A stretch of 64,000 bases of DNA from RBG-16-64-43 sp964353865 (GTDB lineage: Bacteria > Chloroflexota > Anaerolineae > Anaerolineales > RBG-16-64-43). This document shows positions 54,070 through 62,288 of the stretch, one piece after another. The notes beneath the pieces were generated by a model. That model had not been told where the DNA came from. It saw nothing but the letters and a program-made list of their open reading frames with translations, and did no database searches. Location: NCBI GenBank assembly GCA_964353865.1, contig CAYGXJ010000118.1, positions 12,498 to 76,497 of the forward strand, written 5' to 3'. The number at the start of each line of letters is the position of its first letter. Position 1 is the stretch's first letter. Both the position numbers and the translations under genes were made by a program.

Positions 54070-54097
54070 TTGACAAGTCCAGAATAACGACTAGAAT
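54070..54097 (+). promoter_or_regulatory. Cassette-borne promoter for the toxin-antitoxin pair
   Basis: A perfect TTGACA (54070-54075), a 16-base spacer and TAGAAT (54092-54097) lie between attC-like site g and the toxin gene. The start would be at about 54104-54105, the first base of the toxin GTG, so the mRNA is probably leaderless. Cassettes with their own promoter typically encode toxin-antitoxin systems. Confidence 0.7.
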
Positions 54098-54104
54098 CCT
54101 GGTC

Positions 54105-54428
54105 GTGCCTCCATCCCAGCGATACGCCCTTGCGTTCGCTCCCGAGGTCGTCCATGACCTCGATCTCATCGAGCGCAAGTACCTCTGGCTCCTGCGGAGG
54201 CAGATCCGGCTTCACTTGACGACGGACCCTGAGGGCCAGACCCGAAAGAGGAAGATGCTGGAGGTCCCAGCGCCTTTCGGCGCCCAGTGGGAGCTGCGGC
54301 TAGGACCGCACAATCGGTTCCGCGTGTTCTATGAAGTCGACCTGGAGGCTGCGATCGTGAGTGTGCTTGCGATCGGCGTCAAGGACAGAAGCGTGCTCCG
54401 AATCGGTAGAGAGGAGTATGGGACATGA
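54105..54428 (+). CDS. RelE/HigB-like toxin, cassette gene
   Basis: A protein of 107 residues with a RelE-superfamily pattern: an N-terminal strand and helices (YALAFAPEVVHDLDLIERKYLWLL), then KMLEVPAPFGAQWELRLGPHNRFRVFYEVD and a last strand VLAIGVKDRSVLRIG. Such toxins usually cleave mRNA. The start is GTG at 54105, chosen from the promoter position. The toxin comes first and overlaps the antitoxin by 4 bases. Confidence 0.82.
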   Translation: MPPSQRYALAFAPEVVHDLDLIERKYLWLLRRQIRLHLTTDPEGQTRKRKMLEVPAPFGAQWELRLGPHNRFRVFYEVDLEAAIVSVLAIGVKDRSVLRIGREEYGT

Positions 54429-54751
54429 AGATCGCCCCACTTGCAGAGGTAAAGGCCAAGCTGAGCGCCTACCTTGACGCTTCGGAGACGGAAGGTCCGG
54501 TGATCATCACCCGCAATGGGAAGGCTGTTGCTGTGCTCATCTCTCCGAAAGATGAAGACGATCTGGAAACGCTCGTGCTCTCTCGCTCTCCGCGATTCCT
54601 GGCCCGCCTCGAGAGGGCGCGGCGCAGCATTCGTCAGGGCAAGGGCTTGACCGAGGCCGAATTCTGGAAGGCGGTTGAAGAGCGGCCCCGAGAGCCACGC
54701 CCTGCGAAGGAGACGCGCTCTGCACGGAGCAACGGCCCAACAACTCGCTGA
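54425..54751 (+). CDS. Phd/YefM-type antitoxin, cassette gene
   Basis: A protein of 108 residues. The N-terminal Phd/YefM DNA-binding domain reads APLAEVKAKLSAYLDASETEG and VIITRNGKAVAVLISPKD; the C-terminal half is charged and would neutralise the toxin. Its stop codon and last residues lie inside attC-like site h (GCCCAACAACTCGCTGA), a known economy of integron cassettes. The ATG at 54425 overlaps the toxin stop (ATGA). Confidence 0.85.
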   Translation: MKIAPLAEVKAKLSAYLDASETEGPVIITRNGKAVAVLISPKDEDDLETLVLSRSPRFLARLERARRSIRQGKGLTEAEFWKAVEERPREPRPAKETRSARSNGPTTR

Positions 54752-54913
54752 AGCCCCGGACAGTCGCCCGGGACAGGCTGACCCGGCGGGCTGGGCTCTC
54801 GGGGGATCTTGTCTTGCCCGCCGTCATGCCCTAGAGTCCCACGGGCGTTGCCTGCTTCCGCCGGGCAGCTTCCCACAAAGAGCCCGGGACTTCGTAGCTC
54901 GAGGCCGTCCGCC
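54735..54913 (+). repeat. attC-like site h
   Basis: It starts GCCCAAC (54735-54741) inside the antitoxin gene and ends with a degenerate GTCCGCC (54907-54913) after GCTCGAGGCC. Its left 55 bases match those of sites b and i closely (AGCCCCGGACAGTCGCCCGG). Confidence 0.6.
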
Positions 54914-54939
54914 GGCTCTGACAAGGATGAGGCAGTCCC

Positions 54940-55305
54940 GTGACCCACTCTAGGGACATCCGGAAGGAGATGAGGCAGCTCGTTGAGACGGCTCACGACC
55001 GCGAGCTTTGTCTCTACTTGTCCTATCTGGAGAAACGCTTTGCCGAGTGGAGAAACGGCCAGATTGATACAGGCGAACTCTCGGGTTTCATCCATGAATT
55101 CCATGACGGCACGGCGCGGGCCGTCTACAAGACCTACACCGTACTCAAACCGGACCAGCTCGTTGCGCGCGCGCTGGGTATCGGCTTGCTAAGGGGTGAG
55201 GAGGTCTCTGAGGGCCTCCGACACACACTCTCTGACGCCATCAACTACTACACAGAGCACTGCACAATCGACGAAAACGATCCCCTCTCGAAGCTTCGCA
55301 CATAG
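54940..55305 (+). CDS. Unknown helical protein, cassette gene
   Basis: A protein of 121 residues, GTG start at 54940 with GATGAGG upstream. Predicted to be mostly alpha-helical with many charged residues (RKEMRQLVETAHDRELCLYL, EKRFAEWRNGQIDTGELSGF). No membrane helix, signal or known domain was recognised. Its position between attC-like sites h and i, on the cassette strand, supports it being a real cassette gene. Confidence 0.65.
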   Translation: MTHSRDIRKEMRQLVETAHDRELCLYLSYLEKRFAEWRNGQIDTGELSGFIHEFHDGTARAVYKTYTVLKPDQLVARALGIGLLRGEEVSEGLRHTLSDAINYYTEHCTIDENDPLSKLRT

Positions 55306-55347
55306 ACGATCCGGGCACGGCACAGGGGACAGCAATTGGGGTGGCCG

Positions 55348-55415
55348 GCCGACAACTCGCTGAAGCCCCGGGCAGTCTCCCGGGACAGGCTGACCCGGCG
55401 GGCTGGCCGACAAGG
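55348..55415 (+). repeat. attC-like remnant i
   Basis: GCCGACAACTCGCTGAAGCC and the next 50 bases match the left halves of sites b and h, but no right core is found. It is the last recognisable repeat before the aldehyde dehydrogenase gene. The rest of the 370-base gap holds a hairpin and the aldehyde dehydrogenase promoter. Confidence 0.5.
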
Positions 55416-55497
55416 TGAGGCGCTGTACTTGGTTCTCACCCGGGAGTATGTCAAGACTTGGAAGCTCCAACCCTGTCCCCAGCCGCAATGACAGCGC

Positions 55498-55540
55498 CTG
55501 ACAGCTCGCCGAAGCTGACCCGGCGTCCCGTCAGGCTTTT
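55498..55540 (+). terminator. Terminator-like hairpin at the array end
   Basis: GCCTGAC pairs with GTCAGGC over seven bases around a GC-rich loop and is followed by TTTT. It would stop transcripts coming out of the cassette array. The loop includes AGCTCGCCGAAGCTGACCCGG, which resembles attC interiors, so it may be a trimmed attC. Confidence 0.5.
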
Positions 55541-55567
55541 GACCTCTCCCAACCGGCGCGCTATACT
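55539..55567 (+). promoter_or_regulatory. Promoter of the aldehyde dehydrogenase gene
   Basis: TTGACC (55539-55544), a 17-base spacer and TATACT (55562-55567) read towards the gene at 55676. The predicted start is near 55574, giving a leader of about 100 nt that contains AAGGAGGT before the ATG. Confidence 0.7.
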
Positions 55568-55675
55568 AGCTTGGCTGCGACAATCGCGAGCAGTTCCCGC
55601 TGAGAACACCCAACCCGCGTAACGACCATCGTTGCGCACGTGCACGTGCCCCATCTCATGAAGGAGGTTGTGCAT

Positions 55676-57319
55676 ATGGCATCCCGCAAACCGATCAAGA
55701 AGGTCCGCAGACCCGTCCGCCCGGCAGCGCGCAAGAAGGCGGCGCCGGCGGCATTCAAGCTGACCTACGCCACCATGTTCAACCCGCCCGAGAAGTTGCA
55801 TGCAAACTTCGACGCGGCGCTGGCAAAGGTCAAGGCCGGCCTGGGCCAGGATCACCCGATGTACATCAACGGGCAGGAACGATTTGGCCCCGAGAAGCTT
55901 GAGGATCGTTCGCCCATCAACAGCGACTGGCTGTTGGGCACCTTCCAGAAGGGGTCGGCGGGCGATGTGCGCGAGGCCATTGCCGGCGCCCGTGCAGCCT
56001 TCCCGCTGTGGAGCGGCATGCGCTGGGAGGAACGGGTGCGCCTGGTGCGCAAAGCGGCGGCGTTGATCGAGAAGCGCGTTTACGAAATCGCGGCCGTCGT
56101 CTCGTTGGAAGTCGGCAAGAATCGCATGGAAGCGCTGGGGGATGTGCAGGAAACGGCGGACTTGCTGTTTTACGCCTGCGATCAGATGGAAGCCAACCAC
56201 GGCTATGTGAAGCCCATGGGCACCGACCCGCTGGTGGGATTCAAAGCATCCAATATATCGGTGCTGCGCCCCTACGGGACGTGGGTGGTGATCAGCCCGT
56301 TCAACTTCCCGAGCGCGCTCTCGGGCGGGCCGACAGGCTCCGCGCTCGTCACCGGCAACTGCGTGGTCTTCAAACCCGCCTCCGACACGCCTTGGACCGG
56401 GCGCAAGCTGGCCGAGTGCTTCCGCGATGCGGGGCTGCCGGCCGGAGTCTTCAACTACATCACCGGCTCGGGGTCGACCGTGGGCGAGGAGTTGATCACC
56501 AACCCGGGGATCGACGGCATCACCTTCACCGGTTCATTCGACGTGGGAATGCGCATCTACTCCATCTTCACCCGCGGCAAGTATCCGCGCCCGGTGATCC
56601 TCGAGATGGGCGGCAAGAACCCGGCCATTGTCTCGCGCAACGCCAACCTGGATGATGCCGCGATCGGGATCATGCGCTCGGCGTTCGGCCTGCAGGGACA
56701 GAAATGCTCTGCCTGCTCGCGCGTCTTCGTCGAGGCGCCGGTCAAAGAGGCCTTCCTCGGAAAGCTATTGGCTCTGACCAGCAAGATCGCTGTCGGCGAC
56801 CCGACGCGCCGTGAAGTCTACATGGGGCCGGTCGTCAACCGCAGCGGGTACGAGAGCTACAAGGGCTATGTCCAGGAGCTGGCCCGGGCGGGGACGATCC
56901 TCACCGGCGGCAAGGTGCTCACCGAGGGTGCGCTGGCCAAAGGCTTCTTCTGCGCTCCGACGCTGGTCGACAATCTTCCGATGGAGCACAAGCTGTGGCA
57001 GGAGGAGATGTTCCTGCCCATCACCACGATCCACGCGGTCGACACTTTGGACGAGGCAATGCGCCTGGCCAACGATGTCAACTACGGCCTGACGGCGGGC
57101 TTCTATGGCAGCAAGAAGGAAGCCGCCTGGTACTTCGACAAGATCCAGGCCGGCGTGTGTTATGCCAACCGGCCCCAAGGTGCCACCACCGGCGCTTGGC
57201 CGGGGTTCCAGCCCTTCGGGGGGTGGAAGGGCTCCGGCTCGAGCGGCAAGAACGCCGGCGGCTTGTACTATCTGCCGCTGTACATGCACGAACAGATTCG
57301 CACCTTGATCAGCCGCTAG
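55676..57319 (+). CDS. L-glutamate gamma-semialdehyde dehydrogenase
   Basis: An aldehyde dehydrogenase of 547 residues resembling the RocA/PutA-type enzyme that oxidises glutamate semialdehyde (from proline or arginine) to glutamate with NAD. Catalytic Glu310 is in VILEMGGKNP and Cys344 in GQKCSACSR; NAD-binding ISPFNFP and VVFKPASDTP are present. It has an unusual basic N-terminal lead of about 27 residues (SRKPIKKVRRPVRPAARKK). I chose the ATG at 55676, with AAGGAGGT 6 bases upstream. The sequence does not rule out another long-chain aldehyde substrate. Confidence 0.88.
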   Translation: MASRKPIKKVRRPVRPAARKKAAPAAFKLTYATMFNPPEKLHANFDAALAKVKAGLGQDHPMYINGQERFGPEKLEDRSPINSDWLLGTFQKGSAGDVREAIAGARAAFPLWSGMRWEERVRLVRKAAALIEKRVYEIAAVVSLEVGKNRMEALGDVQETADLLFYACDQMEANHGYVKPMGTDPLVGFKASNISVLRPYGTWVVISPFNFPSALSGGPTGSALVTGNCVVFKPASDTPWTGRKLAECFRDAGLPAGVFNYITGSGSTVGEELITNPGIDGITFTGSFDVGMRIYSIFTRGKYPRPVILEMGGKNPAIVSRNANLDDAAIGIMRSAFGLQGQKCSACSRVFVEAPVKEAFLGKLLALTSKIAVGDPTRREVYMGPVVNRSGYESYKGYVQELARAGTILTGGKVLTEGALAKGFFCAPTLVDNLPMEHKLWQEEMFLPITTIHAVDTLDEAMRLANDVNYGLTAGFYGSKKEAAWYFDKIQAGVCYANRPQGATTGAWPGFQPFGGWKGSGSSGKNAGGLYYLPLYMHEQIRTLISR

Positions 57320-57367
57320 GCTTGGCGCGGAGCGGCTCGCGTGTAAGCCGCTCCGCGCGCAAACCGC

Positions 57368-57652
57368 ATGACGTTACGCGAGCGGTTCGGCTGCTTCTTG
57401 CTGATCGTGGGGACGGCAGTCTTTGCGGTGTTTGCCGTCCCCTTATGGAATTCGCTCGTCGGCCGCGCGGGAAAAGCTCCGGCGGGGTGGCTGTGGGTTG
57501 CGCTGGGTGCTGCGCTCGCGGCGTGGGCCGGCTGGCGCCTGTTGCGCTCCGGCCGGCGCGGCGTGCACGACGAGCGGCCGCCCAGCCTGGCCCGTTCGAT
57601 CTACAATCGCATGCGCGCCAGGCACGATGAGAAGGACCGGCCCGCCCCTTGA
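57368..57652 (+). CDS. Small two-helix membrane protein
   Basis: A protein of 94 residues with two predicted membrane helices (about 8-28 and 38-60) and a charged C-terminus. It overlaps slightly with the region upstream of the CoA-transferase gene and is likely co-transcribed with it. No family was recognised. Confidence 0.6.
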   Translation: MTLRERFGCFLLIVGTAVFAVFAVPLWNSLVGRAGKAPAGWLWVALGAALAAWAGWRLLRSGRRGVHDERPPSLARSIYNRMRARHDEKDRPAP

Positions 57653-57699
57653 GACGAACGCCCGGCCCTGGTCAAAAACCCCTGATCGCCCGAGGCCCC

Positions 57700-58602
57700 A
57701 TGAGCAAAGTCGTTCCGCTGACCCAGGCAATCCGCGATCACGTTCACGATGGCGATCTGGTGTATGCCGCCGGGTTCACCCACCTCATCCCCTTTGCGGC
57801 GGGGCACGAGATCATACGTCAGAAGCGGCGCGACCTGGTGTTGGCGCGCGCGACGCCCGACCTGATCTACGACCAGATGGTGGCTGCCGGCTGTGCACGC
57901 AAGCTCATTTTCTCTTATTCGGGCAATCCCGGGGTCGGCTCGCTGCGCATCGTACGCACCGAGCTCGAGACCGGGCGCCTCGAATTCGAGGAATACTCGC
58001 ACTTCGCCATGATCGCGCGGCTGACCGCAGGCGCCTCAGGGTTGCCCTTCCTGCCGATGATGCCGCTCGGCACCGAGGACCTCATCCGCGTCAACCCCAA
58101 CTACCGCAAGGTGGTCGACCCCTACTCAGGGCTCGAACTCAACGCGGTGCCGGCGCTCAACCCGGAGGTGGCCATTATCCACGTGCAGCGCGCCGATGCC
58201 GAGGGCAAATGCCAAATCTGGGGCATTGTCGGCGAGCAGAAGGAGGCGGCCTTTGCCGCCAAGCGCGTCATTGTGACCGCCGAGGAAATCGTCGGCGAAG
58301 AGGTCATCCGCTCCGACCCCAACCGAACGCTCATCCCCTCCTTCGTAGTGACGGCCGTGAGCCACGTGCCGCACTGCGCCCACCCCTCTTACACGCAAGG
58401 CTATTACGATCGCGACAACGATTTCTATCTGCAGTGGGACAAGATCTCGGCCGATGAGAAGGCGACTCAGGCGTGGCTTGAGGAGTGGGTCTACAGCATG
58501 CCGCAGCGAGAGGCCTACTGGGAGAAACTCGGGCCCGAAGTCCACCGCCGGCTGGCGGTGAAAGTGCGCATGAGCCAGCCGGTCAACTACGGTGAGTTCT
58601 AG
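57700..58602 (+). CDS. CoA-transferase family I, subunit A
   Basis: A protein of 300 residues. The N-terminal GDLVYAAGFTHLIPFAAGHEI, then LVLARATPDLIYDQMVAAGC, FSYSGNPGVGSLR and ALNPEVAIIHVQRADAEGKCQIWG, are typical of the alpha subunit of glutaconate/acetate-type CoA-transferases. The substrate is unknown. The catalytic Glu normally lies in subunit B, which here is 2.8 kb downstream (61376-62137). The ATG at 57700 follows GAGG; an upstream TTG at 57649 is possible. Confidence 0.85.
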   Translation: MSKVVPLTQAIRDHVHDGDLVYAAGFTHLIPFAAGHEIIRQKRRDLVLARATPDLIYDQMVAAGCARKLIFSYSGNPGVGSLRIVRTELETGRLEFEEYSHFAMIARLTAGASGLPFLPMMPLGTEDLIRVNPNYRKVVDPYSGLELNAVPALNPEVAIIHVQRADAEGKCQIWGIVGEQKEAAFAAKRVIVTAEEIVGEEVIRSDPNRTLIPSFVVTAVSHVPHCAHPSYTQGYYDRDNDFYLQWDKISADEKATQAWLEEWVYSMPQREAYWEKLGPEVHRRLAVKVRMSQPVNYGEF

Positions 58603-58882
58603 CAGCCGCCTGGCGGCCGCCGCGAATTCGTTGAGAGCCGCTCGCGAAGCTCCGCCAATCACCGATCCCCGTCAGGCGCGGGAGACCATGCGCGATGGCC
58701 GACGCGCGTCGCCGCCTGCCTCACCGGTTCTTATGCCATCAAGTAGCGACCAATGACCCAAAAGGCCGAGGCGACCCAAAGTCGGCGGAGCTCTTGCCAA
58801 CGCGCAAGAGGCCGGAGCATGTTGGAGCGCAGCCCACAATCCGCTTGAGCATGATCGTGCCTTTCGTCGGTCGGGAGGTCGG

Positions 58883-59896
58883 GTGAAGCCAGAAACGCGA
58901 CAAGGGCGGATGAAGAACGCGCCGTGGTTGGCGCTCTTCTTTCTCGCCCCGGCAATTGGCGAGCTGCTGTCCGGCTCGTCGCCGCCGGCCGAATTCTTCA
59001 GCCCCTTCGGGTTGACGCTGCTGTGCCTCTTGTATGGGAGCGGCGCGATCCTGGTCCGCGAACTGACCTACCGCTGGGGCGGCGGTTGGCGGAGGGTGCT
59101 GCTGCTCGGCGCGGCTTATGGCATCATCGAAGAAGGGCTGATGGTCAAGAGCTGGTTCGACCCCAATTGGATGGACCTGGGGGTTCTCGGGACCTACGGC
59201 CGGTTCGCCGGCCTCAATTGGGTTTGGGCCGCCGGGCTGACGCTCTATCACACCGTCTACAGCATCGGTTTGCCGATCCTGCTCACGACAATCCTCTTCC
59301 CTGCTCGTCGCGACGAGCCTTGGGTGGGCCGGCGTGGCATGATTGTTCTCCTCGCGCTTTTTTTCGCCGACGTGGTCGCGGGCTTCCTGTGGATGACGCC
59401 CTACCGCCCGCCGGCCGCCGCCTATCTGCTCGCCGCGATCGGCACCGCGGTCCTGATCTGGATAGCGCGTCGCACGGCCGCGCCGCGTCGAGCGCCCGAG
59501 GCGCACCCGCTGGGTGGCCCCTGGCGGATGTTCTTGCTCGGGCTCGGCTGGGCGATCGCTTTTTTCATTCAACTGTGGGCGCTCCCGAGCACGCGCATGC
59601 CGGTCTTGGCATTGTTGGCGCTCCTGGTAGCTTTCTCCTGGGCATCGATTGCGCTGGCAAAGCGATTGGAGGCGGGGGCTGTTTTCGGCTCGCCCCGCCA
59701 CGCGCTGGCGCTGGGCTCCGGCGTGCTTGCTTTCCTCGTCCTCTGTGCGCCTCTGCAGGAGATGGACATGAGCCGAGCGGACAACCCCGCGGGCATGGCA
59801 GTGGTCGGCGCCGCCGCGGCTCTATTCCTCTTGTGGATGGCATGGCGGCTGCGGATTCGGCCGCGGCCAGAACCTCCGACGCGCGGCATGTCCTGA
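58883..59896 (+). CDS. Polytopic membrane protein of unknown function
   Basis: A protein of 337 residues with about eight to nine predicted membrane helices. The segment YGIIEEGLMVKSWFDPNWMDLG in a membrane loop has a Glu pair reminiscent of CPBP-type intramembrane proteins, but the full motif set was not seen. GGGAGG lies 4 bases before the GTG at 58883; an ATG at 58910 is an alternative. Confidence 0.7.
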   Translation: MKPETRQGRMKNAPWLALFFLAPAIGELLSGSSPPAEFFSPFGLTLLCLLYGSGAILVRELTYRWGGGWRRVLLLGAAYGIIEEGLMVKSWFDPNWMDLGVLGTYGRFAGLNWVWAAGLTLYHTVYSIGLPILLTTILFPARRDEPWVGRRGMIVLLALFFADVVAGFLWMTPYRPPAAAYLLAAIGTAVLIWIARRTAAPRRAPEAHPLGGPWRMFLLGLGWAIAFFIQLWALPSTRMPVLALLALLVAFSWASIALAKRLEAGAVFGSPRHALALGSGVLAFLVLCAPLQEMDMSRADNPAGMAVVGAAAALFLLWMAWRLRIRPRPEPPTRGMS

Positions 59897-59987
59897 GATC
59901 GCGCAGGAGCCCGCGGGCAGGTGAACGAGGCCTAACGGTATTCCTTCGTTGGACGGACTTCGACTGGGCAGTTCGGTGGAGGCAGAG

Positions 59988-60560
59988 ATGGCCGAGAAAC
60001 TGAATATGACGACTGTGATCAACGCATCTCCGCGCAAGGTGTACGCGGCGTGGCTCGATCCTCGCGAGCACTCAGCATTTACCGGCAGCAAGGCGACCGG
60101 CGGGTCGAGGGTCGGCGAGCCTTTCACTGCATGGGATGGCTATATCCTGGGTGTCCATCTCGAGCTCGAGCCTGGGCGGCGCATCGTGCAGGCCTGGCGG
60201 ACCTCCGATTTCCCGCCCGGGAGCGAGGACTCACGGCTCGAGATCGTCCTGGTCGAGGTGGCGGGCATGACGCGCCTGACATTGACCCAGTCCAACATCC
60301 CCGACGGCCAAGCCGAGCAGTATCGTGAGGGATGGGAGGATTTCTATTTCGCGCCGCTTGCGAAATACGTCGCGGCACGACCCGCTCGCAAGGCCCCAAC
60401 CGCGGCGAAACCGCGCGCGGCCAAAGGGGCGCGGGCGAAACCCAAGGCGAAACCACGCCCGGCGATGGGCGCGCGCCCTAAGCCCAAAGCCAAGCCGCGT
60501 GCACGCAAGGCTGGGAGCGCCAAACCCTGGCCCAGACCGCGCACGCGCCGGCGTGCGTGA
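59988..60560 (+). CDS. SRPBCC/AHSA1-domain protein with histone H1-like tail
   Basis: A protein of 190 residues. Residues 1-135 form an AHSA1-type START-like domain (TTVINASPRKVYAAWLDPREHSAF near the start; GWEDFYFAPLAKY near the end). Residues about 138-190 are almost only Lys, Arg, Ala and Pro in repeats such as KPRAAKGARAKPKAKPRPA, like bacterial H1-type DNA-binding tails. GGAGG lies 5 bases before the ATG at 59988. The tail suggests nucleic-acid or polyphosphate binding, which is inference. Confidence 0.8.
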   Translation: MAEKLNMTTVINASPRKVYAAWLDPREHSAFTGSKATGGSRVGEPFTAWDGYILGVHLELEPGRRIVQAWRTSDFPPGSEDSRLEIVLVEVAGMTRLTLTQSNIPDGQAEQYREGWEDFYFAPLAKYVAARPARKAPTAAKPRAAKGARAKPKAKPRPAMGARPKPKAKPRARKAGSAKPWPRPRTRRRA

Positions 60561-60618
60561 GCTGGATCGGTGCATGGTGGTTCGACGACGATCGCGGAAT
60601 GGGGCGGGCGGCGCGAGT

Positions 60619-61149
60619 TCAGGCGGCCTGCATCTCACGTATGTAGGGTTGCCAGGCGCTCACATCGCGTCCGCGCTTCAAGGCGAAGTAGTAGTCGCGC
60701 GCCATATCGGCCTGCTGTTCGCGCAAGAAGTGGGACAACCCGTGACCGGCAGCGTGCGCCGCGCGTAGCCCGGCTTCGCCGCCGTAGTCGTAGGCCTTCG
60801 GGCCGAGGCGCATCTGCTCGCCGAGGGCTTGAGCGAGGTAGGCCCACCCGGCATGCTGGAATTGCCAGGCATGGGTCAACTCGTGAATCAGCCAGCCCAT
60901 ATCGTTGAGGTCGCCCGCCTCGAGCCGTGCCGGGCTCGTGTCGAGCGGGGTAGGCAGGCAGACGTGATTGCCCAAGGTGATCGCATTGGCCGAAGGCGGA
61001 GGCAAGCCGCGCAGACGGGCGTGCCAGCGCGCCAGAGTCGAGGTCCAGCGCACACCTTCGTGGACGCGGATCGCCTCGAGGCGCAGGCTGATTGCGAAAA
61101 CTCGCGAGGCTTCGTCGCGTTCGGAGAACGAGAGTGCGCGAGCCATCAT
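60619..61149 (-). CDS. Zincin-like HExxH protein
   Basis: A protein of 176 residues with HELTHAWQFQHAG, an HExxH zincin motif of the type found near DUF4157 and other putative metallopeptidases. It has no signal peptide or membrane helix. It runs against the flanking genes between the two CoA-transferase subunits. GGAAAGGG lies upstream of the ATG at 61149 (another ATG follows at 61146). Confidence 0.7.
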   Translation of the reverse strand: MMARALSFSERDEASRVFAISLRLEAIRVHEGVRWTSTLARWHARLRGLPPPSANAITLGNHVCLPTPLDTSPARLEAGDLNDMGWLIHELTHAWQFQHAGWAYLAQALGEQMRLGPKAYDYGGEAGLRAAHAAGHGLSHFLREQQADMARDYYFALKRGRDVSAWQPYIREMQAA

Positions 61150-61375
61150 GGGTCCCTTTCCATGCGACATGTTACCGCGTCAATGAGGCAACTGCCAACC
61201 CGTGCAATCGGCGAGGCCCGGCTCGACACCGCGCGCGGTTGCCCGCGCCATAGGCTGATGATACAGTCATTCAATCGCCCGGCAGCGCGTGCGGCAATAG
61301 GGCCGTCATTGTTTTGGGCGAATTGTGGATGGCCGGCCGCCTCCGCGTGGCCGAGCTTCAACCGTTGAGGCACGC

Positions 61376-62137
61376 ATGGCCGAATACAGCCCATCCGAGT
61401 TGATGACCGTGAACGCAGCGCGCCTGCTGCGCGATCGAGACGTGGTGCTGGTGGGCGTCGGTCTGCCGAACCTGGCCTGCAACCTCGCGCGGCGCACACA
61501 CGCGCCCAACCTGGTCATGATCTACGAGGCCGGGGTGATCGGCGCGCAGCCGGCCCGGCTACCGCTTTCGATCGGTGACCCAACCCTCGTCTCGGGTGCG
61601 ATCGGCGTGTGCACCTTCTACGAACTCTTCAGCTTCTTCTTGCAGCGCGGCTACATCAACGTCGGCTTCATGGGCGGGGCGCAGATCGATCGGCTGGGGA
61701 ATGTCAACGCCACGGTCATCGGGGACTATGCCAAACCCAAGGTGCGCCTTCCGGGCTCCGGCGGCGCGGTAGAGATCGCCGCGTGGGCCGATCGCTGCTA
61801 CTTCATCACTCCCCATGAGAAACGCCGTTTCCCGCCCAAGGTCGATTTCGTGACCTCGGCCGGGTACATTGGCCCACGCGCGCAGCGAGTACAGGCCGGG
61901 GTGCGCGGCGGCGGCCCTGCGGCCGTGGTCACCGATCTTGGGATCATGGAACCCGATGAGTCGGGCGAGCTAGTCCTCACCGCGGTTCATCCGGGATGCA
62001 CGGCGGAGGCGGCTCAGGCCAATACCGGCTGGCCGCTGCGGGCGGAAGCCTCCCTGCGCGTCACCCAGCCCCCGAGCGCGCTCGAGCTGCGCATTCTGCG
62101 CGAACAACTCGACCCCCAGCGCATCTACCTTTCCTGA
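61376..62137 (+). CDS. CoA-transferase family I, subunit B
   Basis: A protein of 253 residues. LVGVGLPNLACNLARRTHAP leads to YEAGVIGA, where Glu51 aligns with the catalytic glutamate of the EXGXXG motif of family I CoA-transferases. GGAQIDRLGNVNATVIGDY and SGGAVEIAAWADR are further subunit-B blocks. GAGG lies upstream of the ATG at 61376. Together with subunit A (57700-58602) it should form a heteromeric enzyme. Confidence 0.87.
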   Translation: MAEYSPSELMTVNAARLLRDRDVVLVGVGLPNLACNLARRTHAPNLVMIYEAGVIGAQPARLPLSIGDPTLVSGAIGVCTFYELFSFFLQRGYINVGFMGGAQIDRLGNVNATVIGDYAKPKVRLPGSGGAVEIAAWADRCYFITPHEKRRFPPKVDFVTSAGYIGPRAQRVQAGVRGGGPAAVVTDLGIMEPDESGELVLTAVHPGCTAEAAQANTGWPLRAEASLRVTQPPSALELRILREQLDPQRIYLS

Positions 62138-62172
62138 AGCAGTCAACATCCTCAGTGTCCCCAGAATGATCA

Positions 62173-62192
62173 GGGCCCTCTCCTGAGGGCCC
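62173..62192 (+). terminator. Terminator-like hairpin after CoA-transferase B
   Basis: GGGCCCTC-TCCT-GAGGGCCC is a perfect eight-base stem 36 bases after the stop codon, followed by ATCCCTTTC. The T-run is weak, but the place fits the end of the transcript. Confidence 0.55.
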
Positions 62193-62288
62193 ATCCCTTT
62201 CAGCCTCCATCCCCCCTCGACCATCACAGCTACCGACTTCTCACACGCCCACGTGAGCGGTAAGGCGGCCTGGATTGGCAGAGAGGAC

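Larger units (their letters stand above)
48344..55415 (+). mobile_element. Integron gene-cassette array without integrase (CALIN)
   Basis: Between corA and the aldehyde dehydrogenase gene, small unrelated genes on the plus strand alternate with related non-coding repeats. Each repeat begins with an RYYYAAC core (GCCCAAC or GCCTAAC) shortly after a gene and ends with a GTTRRRY-like core (GTTAGGC, GTTGGGC or a close variant) shortly before the next gene, with partial inverted symmetry inside. This is the layout of attC sites in integrons. No tyrosine-recombinase integrase gene is in the window. Base composition and content vary from cassette to cassette. Confidence 0.7.

Noticed and set aside
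48290..55500. CRISPR array or tandem-repeat locus
   Set aside because: The repeats are long, unequal in length, spaced by whole genes and end in integron-like cores; there are no short regular spacers and no cas genes.
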